A DNA stretch of 8,330 nucleotides. It comes from Candidatus Latescibacteria bacterium 4484_7 (lineage in GTDB: Bacteria; Krumholzibacteriota; Krumholzibacteriia; Krumholzibacteriales; Krumholzibacteriaceae). The translations under genes were made by a program, and so were the position numbers. The notes beneath the pieces are model-generated. The model worked only from the letters and a program-made list of their open reading frames with translations. It was not told the DNA's origin and made no database searches. Position 1 is the stretch's first letter. Every line of letters begins with the position of its first letter. Shown one piece after another: positions 1 through 6,493 of the stretch. The stretch is from the NCBI GenBank assembly GCA_002085285.1, contig NATK01000087.1:1-8330 (forward strand), given 5' to 3'.

Positions 1-1442
1 TCGAGAATCGGTGTAAACCTCGACGAACCGATCTTCTTGTCGGCGAATCTCTCGGGCTTGGGGCTTCGGTCGACGAGGAAATCGGGATTGAACCTCAGAT
101 AGAGACCCTTATCGAGAATGGTCTCGTAGTCCACCCTTCTACGAATCGTGTTTATCTCCCGCGAGACGAGACCTCCGAGATCGAGGATGCGGCGGTGCGA
201 GAAGTACCCGATTGCCCCTATATCGGGTGCCGCAATGACGGCCTCTCGGTTGGTGTTTTTATCTATCCATCTGCCGAATGGGACAAGAACCTTGTTAATT
301 CCGTCCGTCAGTTCGAGTGTTGGTTTTACAACCACCGTTTTGAAAAACACAACACTCTGCACGATCGTCAAAAGGACCAATATGCCGGCGATGATCCTTT
401 GACTGCTCCTTCGGCCAGACAAGAGTCTGGCCAACCCGAAGAACCCGAAAACACCGAGCAATACGACGAGCGGTATCGTCGGAACGAGATAACGCGAAAG
501 GAGCTGAAAGTCCATAACTACATAGACGACAGGCAGTGAAAAAATCCATAGGACGGCAAGCTCGACGAACGCCTTCATGCGCCTTTCATCCCTCAGAGAT
601 TCAGGCAGGGCACTGCGCAGCACCAAGCTCCAATCTCCCCTTAAGATACCTAAAACGATGGATGAGATGACTGCAAGCCACGGCAAAAGCAGCGTCGCCC
701 CAAGTATCTTTATCGGCACGAGCGATCTTGCTACAATTCCCGCAAGGGCAAATCTGCCCTGCTTGGCACCGGCTGTGAGCGGAAAATACGATCCTGTATG
801 ATGATGGATCACCAAAAGCCATAAGATGAAAAAGATAACGAAAAGCATGCTCCACTTTGCCGTTGATCGGATCGAACGATATACATGAGCCTCGGTGAAA
901 ACCGCCAGCGGGAATAGAAGCAGCACCTCGGGTCTGGACAGTGTAGAAAGAAGAAAAACGACAGCGAGGAGCACTCCAAATCCCCTCGACTCAAAACGCC
1001 TGAAGAAAACAAAGAAAACGATCAGTACCATGAATGCAGAAAAGGCTGTCTCCATTCCCACTGCACTCCACCTGACAAACCAGGCCTCAGAAGCCATAAC
1101 GATGGCTGCCAAAAAGGCAATGAACCTGCTGCGTGTCAATTCGTCGGCAACGAAATAAACGAGGAGTATCGTCAAGACGGCAAATCCCACAGAAAGTAGC
1201 TTCGACCACAGCATGAGATTCCCTCCGGCGAGGCTGACGATAGAAAGGACAAAGACCCAGAGCGGGCTCGTCGCCCCGTAAGAAGGTTCGCCTTGATTGA
1301 AAGAGAGCTCATGCAGAGCAGCGAGGTTTCTTGCATACTGGAGATGTATGTACGTGTCGTCGACTATCGCACTTCTTATGGGGAAAACGAGCACTGCAAA
1401 GAGTGCCAAAGAAAAGATGATTGCTATAATACTATTCTTCAT
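1..1442 (-). CDS. Polytopic GT-C type membrane glycosyltransferase (3' end outside window)
   Basis: An uninterrupted frame of 480 codons runs off base 1 with no stop, so the C-terminus is missing. The ATG at 1442 is the first possible start, because an in-frame TGA lies at 1448-1446; the ribosome site is weak (GAG only). The product is very hydrophobic, with many membrane helices. Landmarks fit the large GT-C superfamily (ArnT/GT39 and arabinofuranosyltransferase-like), which moves a sugar from a polyprenyl-phosphate donor on the periplasmic face: an Asp-Asp pair at residues 28-29 after the first helix (VDDTYIHLQYARNL), then FNQGEPSYGATSPLW (about 48-62), GMET (129-132), RPE (170-172), SRYLVP (316-321) and DIGAIGYF (407-414) in the soluble C-terminal part. 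The first-loop acidic pair is the usual catalytic or metal site in this superfamily. Donor and acceptor cannot be read from sequence. It is probably the last-acting transferase in this cluster, or a glycan-decorating enzyme. Confidence 0.85.
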   Translation of the reverse strand, partial: MKNSIIAIIFSLALFAVLVFPIRSAIVDDTYIHLQYARNLAALHELSFNQGEPSYGATSPLWVFVLSIVSLAGGNLMLWSKLLSVGFAVLTILLVYFVADELTRSRFIAFLAAIVMASEAWFVRWSAVGMETAFSAFMVLIVFFVFFRRFESRGFGVLLAVVFLLSTLSRPEVLLLFPLAVFTEAHVYRSIRSTAKWSMLFVIFFILWLLVIHHHTGSYFPLTAGAKQGRFALAGIVARSLVPIKILGATLLLPWLAVISSIVLGILRGDWSLVLRSALPESLRDERRMKAFVELAVLWIFSLPVVYVVMDFQLLSRYLVPTIPLVVLLGVFGFFGLARLLSGRRSSQRIIAGILVLLTIVQSVVFFKTVVVKPTLELTDGINKVLVPFGRWIDKNTNREAVIAAPDIGAIGYFSHRRILDLGGLVSREINTIRRRVDYETILDKGLYLRFNPDFLVDRSPKPERFADKKIGSSRFTPIL

Positions 1443-1535
1443 TTCTCATTCGATAATAATGTGATACGAATAGAGATGCCATCCTCTCATTCGATCGAAT
1501 AAACAACCGGCTACGAATCAATGCATAAAGCACGA
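1443..1535. other. Intergenic spacer with a 12-bp palindrome and a 10-bp direct repeat
   Basis: This 93-base gap lies between the GT4 stop and the GT-C start. It holds a perfect palindrome, ATTCGATCGAAT, at 1489-1500, and two copies of TCTCATTCGA at 1444-1453 and 1485-1494. The first copy sits directly upstream of the GT-C start codon and the second overlaps the palindrome. I found no convincing -35/-10 pair on the coding strand and no terminator hairpin with a U-tract. It could be a regulator site or part of the leader of the downstream gene; neither can be shown from sequence alone. Confidence 0.4.
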
Positions 1536-2828
1536 TCAGGCCTTCGATTCGTTATCTCCAACCATCGCCTTCAACAACTCATCGAGTTTGGCCGACTGCA
1601 CCCTTCTGGAAAAGTCATCGATCTTCGAGAGATTATAGCTCGCATCCAACCTTCCATCCATGAAAAGTTTGAACATCACGCCGAGCTTCTCGGCGATTTG
1701 CCTCGTTTTGGAGATATCGGCGACCTCTCCCCTCCCCGTATTCAGGACTATCCGAGCAGCTTCTCCCTCGGGCACAACTGCCAGTATGGGCCTCCTCGCT
1801 CCGATATATTCATAGAGCTTGCCGGGAACGAGTCCGTTGTAATTCGGTGTATCGTGCTTTATCAAAAGAAGCACATGACTAACGGCCTCTCTCCTTATGC
1901 ACTCCTCATGAGGAACATTGTCCTCAAAGGAAACAACATCTTCGAGAGAAAAACGTTCAACCCAGTACTCGTTATCCGACTCCCTCGCTCCGACGAACGA
2001 AACCTTTATTCTTCCCAAAGCATCGGGTGTATCTGAGAGAAATGCCGCCAGTCCCTCGAGAAACGGTCTCGAGCTCCTCCCCAGTGTGAGCATGCCACAG
2101 TGAAGGATAGTAAGCACATCACCGGACGGAGACATTTGCTCGGTTCCGACGAAATCATCCTCATCGTACCCATTCGTTATCTTGACGACTCGGGCGCCCG
2201 GATAAAGACGCTCCAATATCTCCTCATGCCAATCAGTAGTGACGAGAATCGCATCGGCCTTCGTCACCGTGCGTTCGAAATGCCTGTGGAGGCATGCGTG
2301 AATCGGTGTGGGAGGCTTCTTCAAATATAGATTGATCCATGGATCTCTGAAATCGGCTACCCATGGAAGATGGAACCTTTTGGCAACAGAGTTAGCGATG
2401 AGATGAGAACTGTCCGGCGGGCTGGTCGAATAGAGAGCGTCAAAGTGCCCCTGCTTCACGAGCTTGAACGCTGCATTCCTGGCAAACGGCAGCCAGCCCA
2501 CGTAACTGTCCGGAATGAGAAAAAAATCGCTCAGCGCCCTTACTAGCCCGAAGCCCGACGAGGAACGCCTCGATGGTCCGCTGCGTCCGCTCCTCAAGGC
2601 ATTCATCACTCTCTGACCGGAGAGAGACATCGTCCTTGCGACCCTCACCTTTTCAGGAATCTTCTTCAAAAGCGCTTCGTCCGTAATCCAGAATTCCCCT
2701 GCCTGAGGAGTCACCACCGTAATATCCCAGCCTCGATTAGAGAGGTCCCTTACAAAGGATAGCGGCCTGTAAACGCCTCCCCCTGCAGAAGGTGGAAAGA
2801 AATTTATTATCATCAGAAGTGAAGGCAT
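1536..2828 (-). CDS. GT4-family (GT-B fold) glycosyltransferase
   Basis: The 430-residue cytoplasmic glycosyltransferase is read from the ATG at 2828, which has GAGGAA at 2835-2840, six bases upstream. An in-frame ATG at 2852 adds eight residues but has no comparable ribosome site. The N-terminal Rossmann half opens MPSLLMIINFFPPSAGGGVYR, the hydrophobic strand and Gly-rich loop usual at the start of GT4 enzymes of the WcaI/WbuB (colanic acid, fucosamine transferase) kind. It continues with STSPPDSSHL (134-143) and ADFRDPW (158-164). The C-terminal half carries TNGYD (218-222), the common linker motif, then ILHCGML (241-247) and GKLYEYIGARRPILA (336-350), the donor-nucleotide-binding segment where the acidic residue is Glu340. 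The length is normal for the family, and no signal peptide or membrane helix is seen. It probably adds one sugar from a nucleotide donor to a lipid-linked intermediate; the exact sugar is unknown. Confidence 0.9.
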   Translation of the reverse strand: MPSLLMIINFFPPSAGGGVYRPLSFVRDLSNRGWDITVVTPQAGEFWITDEALLKKIPEKVRVARTMSLSGQRVMNALRSGRSGPSRRSSSGFGLVRALSDFFLIPDSYVGWLPFARNAAFKLVKQGHFDALYSTSPPDSSHLIANSVAKRFHLPWVADFRDPWINLYLKKPPTPIHACLHRHFERTVTKADAILVTTDWHEEILERLYPGARVVKITNGYDEDDFVGTEQMSPSGDVLTILHCGMLTLGRSSRPFLEGLAAFLSDTPDALGRIKVSFVGARESDNEYWVERFSLEDVVSFEDNVPHEECIRREAVSHVLLLIKHDTPNYNGLVPGKLYEYIGARRPILAVVPEGEAARIVLNTGRGEVADISKTRQIAEKLGVMFKLFMDGRLDASYNLSKIDDFSRRVQSAKLDELLKAMVGDNESKA

Positions 2829-2834
2829 CGTATT

Positions 2835-2840
2835 TTCCTC
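2835..2840 (-). promoter_or_regulatory. Ribosome binding site deciding the GT4 start
   Basis: GAGGAA on the minus strand ends six bases before the ATG at 2828. It supports that start over the in-frame ATG at 2852. Confidence 0.7.
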
Positions 2841-2846
2841 ACGAAT

Positions 2847-2876
2847 CGTCATGCATGGACATGCGTTTCGATGACG
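2847..2876. repeat. Nested inverted repeat in the GT4 leader
   Basis: CGTCAT at 2847-2852 pairs with ATGACG at 2871-2876 across 18 bases. Inside that loop lies a second inverted repeat, GCATG-GA-CATGC (2853-2864). It sits just upstream of the GT4 ribosome site and overlaps the alternative ATG at 2852. There is no U-tract on the coding strand, so it does not look like an intrinsic terminator. An operator or a leader hairpin is possible, and so is chance, since the arms are short. Confidence 0.3.
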
Positions 2877-2885
2877 CGCCGTTGT

Positions 2886-2913
2886 TAGACATTCTTTGCT
2901 ACTCTCTTATAAT
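2886..2913 (+). promoter_or_regulatory. Sigma-70-like promoter on the opposite strand (weak prediction)
   Basis: TAGACA (2886-2891, five of six matches to TTGACA) is followed after 16 bases by a perfect TATAAT (2908-2913) on the plus strand. It would fire to the right, antisense to the FemAB-like gene. The hexamers are good by Proteobacterial standards, but FCB-group bacteria often use a different promoter consensus, and AT-rich spacers produce such matches by chance. Confidence 0.25.
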
Positions 2914-2926
2914 AACCGTACATTTT

Positions 2927-3877
2927 CTACCTGTTGAACATCCTCTTTAACAATCCCTTCTTACCGGAAAGCGACAACCCGGTGTGTTCCACTCCCCCCA
3001 TTGACTCCTTGAATTCCATTATTCCTTCGTTGCGATTGCTCGCGCCGAGGTTGTAGCTCCTTATACCCCTCTTGCACGCCTCCCTGATACCTTCGATGAT
3101 CAGAACCTCCGACAGATGGAAGTCATAAGACTCCTCGGTCATCGCAGCCTGCCATGCCTGAGCTGAATCCTTAAAATAGAACACGACGTTTGCACCAAGC
3201 ATTTGATCACCCTTGTACCCCCCCAGAAAGAGCACGCTTCTTCCATTGTGCTCGAAAAGTCTCGAAAAGAGCTCGAACGGGTAAGGATGTACACCCCCCC
3301 ATGAGCGTGAGTTTTCTAGATATATCGAATAGAAGCTCTCGAGTTCGCCAGTGTCTTCAAGCATCCTCGGCTCTATTCCCTCTCTGAGACTCTTCCTATA
3401 TAACTGCTTGCGTTTGGACCTTATCGAACCGGACCAGTAATCATCGAACCCGGAAGACAGATCAACTACATGATAGTGAAAGACGGAAGAAACAACGCCG
3501 CTCGGCGTTTCGAACTCGAGTGAGCTGCGGTTCAGGAAAGTCTGAGCCTTGAAGCAAAGAGTAGATTCGGCCATCTTGAAGAATTCGTCGAGCAACGCCC
3601 TCTCCGTTTCGGCATCGAGGGCGACAGGCCCGCCATAGGTGGCAAACGGCATCGACCAGCACGAGTAGAGCAGCCCCTTTGCAGCTTTGATGACAGGCAT
3701 TACTCCTTTGATATTTCCTCCATCGAGTACCGTGATCCACTGACCTTCAAACCTTTCGAAAGCCTGCGTCAATGCATCTAGCCAGAGGGGCGTATGAAAG
3801 AATGTCACGATCGGGGAATTATTGAAGAGGTCTTCGACGTCTTCGAGGAGAAGATTCTTTTCTATGTCTATATTCAC
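2927..3877 (-). CDS. FemAB-like GNAT-fold acyl/aminoacyltransferase
   Basis: The 316-residue soluble protein starts at a GTG at 3877, preceded by GGGGAAG (3885-3891) seven bases upstream; no ATG is available. Family landmarks of the FemAB/BioF2-like GNAT group (Acetyltransf_6) are FHTPLWLDAL (27-36), YGGPV (81-85), a basic helix SKRKQLYRKS (154-163) and, in the second GNAT half, VLFLGGYKGDQMLGANVVF (215-233) and YNLGASNRNEGIMEFKESMG (275-294). Classical FemX/FemAB enzymes add amino acids from aminoacyl-tRNA to peptidoglycan precursors. Relatives inside exopolysaccharide clusters, including those linked to exosortase systems, have unproven substrates. Here, between a sugar dehydratase and glycosyltransferases, acylation or aminoacylation of the glycan or its lipid-linked precursor is the likely job, by inference. 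The gene begins 22 bases after the dehydratase stop, so it is probably co-translated with it. The coding strand holds two G7 tracts and one G6 tract. Confidence 0.85.
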   Translation of the reverse strand: MNIDIEKNLLLEDVEDLFNNSPIVTFFHTPLWLDALTQAFERFEGQWITVLDGGNIKGVMPVIKAAKGLLYSCWSMPFATYGGPVALDAETERALLDEFFKMAESTLCFKAQTFLNRSSLEFETPSGVVSSVFHYHVVDLSSGFDDYWSGSIRSKRKQLYRKSLREGIEPRMLEDTGELESFYSIYLENSRSWGGVHPYPFELFSRLFEHNGRSVLFLGGYKGDQMLGANVVFYFKDSAQAWQAAMTEESYDFHLSEVLIIEGIREACKRGIRSYNLGASNRNEGIMEFKESMGGVEHTGLSLSGKKGLLKRMFNR

Positions 3878-3899
3878 CTATTTTCTTCCCCTGCCTTCC

Positions 3900-5330
3900 T
3901 CAATGTTCTCTTGCCTTGAACGAAGGGATGATCTCACCTATCAGCGATAGAACAAGCTCACGGTCGCCGTCGTGCGCGGCGGAGATCATTCTCTCTATCG
4001 TCTCATCGAGCCTCCGCGGCAACTCCTTGCCAGATCTGGCGAGGTAGATCTTCTCTCCATCGATCGGAACGAGTTCCTCGTCGGCCGAAACGAGCTCCTC
4101 GTGCAGCTTCTCCCCTTCACGCAGACCCGTTATCAATATGGGGATATCCTTTTCGGGCTCATACCCGGAGAGTATGATTAGATCCTTCGCGATTTCGAGA
4201 ATACTGAGGGGTTCTCCCATGTCGAGAATAAACGTCTCCCCGCCTTTACCGATGATCGAGGCCCTTATAACGAGAAGCGAAGCCTCCTTGACCGTCATGA
4301 AATACCTTGTAGCTTCAGGGTCACTTACCGTCACCGGGCCTCCCCTGTTTATCTGCTTGAGAAAGAGAGGCACGACGCTCCCCTTGCTTCCAATGACATT
4401 GCCGAATCTCACCGTTATCAAACGACACCTACTGCCATCGCTCCTCGAGCGAAGATAGAGCTCCATGATCCTCTTAGTTGCACCCATCACCCCAATCGGA
4501 TTCGCAGCCTTGTCGGTCGAGATGAAAACAAATCGCTCGACTCCACTCCTTTCGGCTACGTCGATGAGATTGATACTCGCTTCGATATTGTTCATTACGG
4601 CTTCTTCAGGCTCTCTCTCCATGTAATGGACATGCTTGTGAGCGGCTGTATGATAAATGATATGAGGCTTATACTTCTCGATTATCCTGTCCACCTGCGG
4701 TGCGTTGCGCAGGTCACCGATTACCGTTTCTATCCTGCACCGCGGAAATGTCGATCTCAATTCATCCTCTATATCGAAGATCCTGTTCTCACCCCTGCCA
4801 AGGAGAATGAGCATCTGCGGATCGACCCTCGCCAGCTGACGCGAAATCTCACTTCCTATCGAGCCGCCCGCACCGGTTACGAGGATCCTTTTCCCGGCGA
4901 GGAAGCTGCCTGTTTCCTCTGTATCTAAATCGACCGTTTCCCTGCCGAGGAGATCCTCAACTTCGACGTCTCGAATCTGCTCTATATGAACCGTGCCTTT
5001 TATGATCTCCATGACACCTGGCACTATCTTGAAAGGTACTCCCACACGGCGACACCTTTTTATCATATTACGCACAAACTCGCCGGTGGCCGTAGGAACG
5101 GCTATTATAACCTCGTCGACCCCCTCTCTCTTCGCCACCTCCTCGAGCTCGGCGGTAATGCCGAGCACCGGCAATCCGGAAACATTCTTTCCCTGCAACC
5201 TCTCGTTGTCATCAAGAAAACCCGCTATGGAAACATTTAGCTCCGAATGATCGTTTATCTCGGCGGCCACCATCCGCCCGGCCTCACCCGCGCCTATTAT
5301 GATCACCCTTTTCCTGTATTTGCGAATCAT
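3900..5330 (-). CDS. CapD/WbpM/PglF-type nucleotide-sugar 4,6-dehydratase, soluble short form
   Basis: The 476-residue protein has two Rossmann domains. The first (about 7-110) has GAGEAG at 13-18, then GFLDD (37-41) and DEVIIAVPT (72-80), the CoA-binding-like domain usual in this family. The second is the extended SDR catalytic domain: NAD loop GAGGSIG (153-159), GDL (205-207), HTAAHKHV (227-234), STDKAANPIG (271-280) and MGATK (282-286). The Tyr of the usual YxxxK is Met282 with Lys286, as in the WbpM/PglF class of UDP-GlcNAc C6-dehydratases. RFGNV (308-312) and LREGEKLHEEL (403-413) complete the signature. The expected product is a UDP-4-keto-6-deoxy-hexose, precursor of bacillosamine- or QuiNAc-like sugars. 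Family members are usually about 600-650 residues with four N-terminal membrane helices; these are absent. The ATG overlaps the preceding stop (ATGA), and the only ribosome site (AAAGGT, 5343-5348) is 12 bases off, so translation probably depends on coupling. Confidence 0.93.
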   Translation of the reverse strand: MIRKYRKRVIIIGAGEAGRMVAAEINDHSELNVSIAGFLDDNERLQGKNVSGLPVLGITAELEEVAKREGVDEVIIAVPTATGEFVRNMIKRCRRVGVPFKIVPGVMEIIKGTVHIEQIRDVEVEDLLGRETVDLDTEETGSFLAGKRILVTGAGGSIGSEISRQLARVDPQMLILLGRGENRIFDIEDELRSTFPRCRIETVIGDLRNAPQVDRIIEKYKPHIIYHTAAHKHVHYMEREPEEAVMNNIEASINLIDVAERSGVERFVFISTDKAANPIGVMGATKRIMELYLRSRSDGSRCRLITVRFGNVIGSKGSVVPLFLKQINRGGPVTVSDPEATRYFMTVKEASLLVIRASIIGKGGETFILDMGEPLSILEIAKDLIILSGYEPEKDIPILITGLREGEKLHEELVSADEELVPIDGEKIYLARSGKELPRRLDETIERMISAAHDGDRELVLSLIGEIIPSFKAREH

Positions 5331-5584
5331 CTTATGACAGCGACCTTTCTATAAATGCTGTGAGTTCCGTCATCGATCCTCACCAAATAAACCCCCGAAA
5401 TTACCTGATAGCCGTTCAATGAAAGGAGATCCCATGCCACGTCGCCGTCTGCGAGATTGAAGGCTTCGTGCACGAGCTCGCCTTCGATCGTGTAAACATG
5501 GATATTGACCCTGCCCGAGATCCTTGCGATTCTCAGCGAATTGTCACCCCTCGATATATGCAGCGGGTTGGGATAGAGTATCAC
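5327..5584 (-). other. C-terminal FlgD-Ig / type IX sorting-like domain
   Basis: About 85 residues start at VILYPNPL and continue with RVNIHVYTIEGELV, a conserved Trp-Asp (VAWDLL), NGYQVISGVYLVRI, and end in RKVAVIR. This matches the form of C-terminal domains that direct export and surface attachment in Bacteroidota-like bacteria. Many candidate phyla carry the same domain without a proven type IX system. Confidence 0.7.
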
Positions 5585-6493
5585 CTTATCAAGTTCAATC
5601 TTCTTTACTGGAGGCGGGGTCAAATCGAGCCTGACGAGCCCCTCGTTCGTTCCTATCCACATCACATTGAAAGCCGGGTCGTACTGTAGAGATGTACAGA
5701 CCGGAGAGCTCAGAGGAGAGATCACCGAACTGGGGTAAATGAACTGCAGCTCATTCTGCCACATGTCAGCCGTCGTGAACGCTTCGATCTTCCCCTCGGT
5801 GGTAACCTCGTTCAAGCCTCTCTCAGTTGCCACCCAGAGGTTACCATCCCCGTCGAATTCAATATCGTTAACGGTGGCCCCAATCAACCCACTGTCGGAA
5901 TAATTCAGCTTTACTGTGATCGAATCGATCAATCCCGACTCGTACCTGACCAACCCGCTCGAAGTGCCCACCCAAACACTTCCATCCGGGCCAAGAGCGA
6001 TCGCGTGAATCTCCGTGCTCGCCAGGTCGTCTGGCCCGAGTATCGTCGTCCAGTAATCACCGCTGAGATCGCTCAGGGCTGACCATTCGTACCCTCCCGT
6101 ATACCACACCTGTACACCGTAACCCCTGATTGCTACATAAACCCTCCCGCTCGAACCGAAGGCACAGTCGAAGACATTACCACCCTGCATCCCCGATGAA
6201 TTTTCGGGGTTCACGCTCAACCAATGGCAGCCGTCCGCGCTGAGGATATTGATGCCCCACATTCCCACGTCATGTTTTACGTCGTCTGAGAGAAACCACC
6301 TGTTGCCTGCAGGGTCCTCCTTGGCCTTGACGAATCTATTGGTGGTAATAGTGCCCTCGTCGAGTGAGTAGTGTTCCCAGACGTCGTCAGTATAAACGAG
6401 AGGATCGCCTACAACTATCCTGTCGAGGTCGTAATCGAGAGCGCTGCACCACAGGCTGCCCCTGGAATCTAATAGGAGGGCAAGGTTGTAACC
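5327..6493 (-). CDS. C-terminal fragment of the propeller protein (last blades and sorting domain)
   Basis: This frame resumes at GYNLALLLDSRGSLW, directly after the shift, and runs to a TGA at 5329-5327. An in-frame TAG at 6505-6503 shows it cannot start much earlier. The first ATG is only at 6268, has no good ribosome site and would discard a blade, so it is not a natural gene start. Blade motifs in joined numbering are GPDGSVWVGTSSGLVRY (516-532), DGDGNLWVATERGL (562-575) and MWIGTNEGLVRL (626-637). After a proline-rich linker (TPPP) comes the sorting-type domain. Confidence 0.75.
   Translation of the reverse strand, partial: GYNLALLLDSRGSLWCSALDYDLDRIVVGDPLVYTDDVWEHYSLDEGTITTNRFVKAKEDPAGNRWFLSDDVKHDVGMWGINILSADGCHWLSVNPENSSGMQGGNVFDCAFGSSGRVYVAIRGYGVQVWYTGGYEWSALSDLSGDYWTTILGPDDLASTEIHAIALGPDGSVWVGTSSGLVRYESGLIDSITVKLNYSDSGLIGATVNDIEFDGDGNLWVATERGLNEVTTEGKIEAFTTADMWQNELQFIYPSSVISPLSSPVCTSLQYDPAFNVMWIGTNEGLVRLDLTPPPVKKIELDKVILYPNPLHISRGDNSLRIARISGRVNIHVYTIEGELVHEAFNLADGDVAWDLLSLNGYQVISGVYLVRIDDGTHSIYRKVAVIR

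Noticed and set aside
195..1158. Several short open frames on both strands over the first kilobase
   Set aside because: A continuous minus-strand frame with clear GT-C motifs covers the whole stretch; the short frames are its shadows.
1443..1487. 14-codon small open frame (ATG near 1478, minus strand) after GAGAGG
   Set aside because: It overlaps the next gene's start and has no feature beyond a chance ribosome-like site.
1521..2036. Plus-strand open frame of 171 codons
   Set aside because: It lies inside the well-supported GT4 gene on the other strand, has no recognisable domain and shows no ribosome site.
2829..2926. Rho-independent terminator after the FemAB-like gene
   Set aside because: The inverted repeats have short arms and no following U-tract on the coding strand.
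5327..6268. Independent second propeller gene starting at the ATG at 6268
   Set aside because: The same frame carries sensible protein sequence for 75 codons upstream, to the frameshift, and the ATG lacks a signal peptide and a ribosome site.
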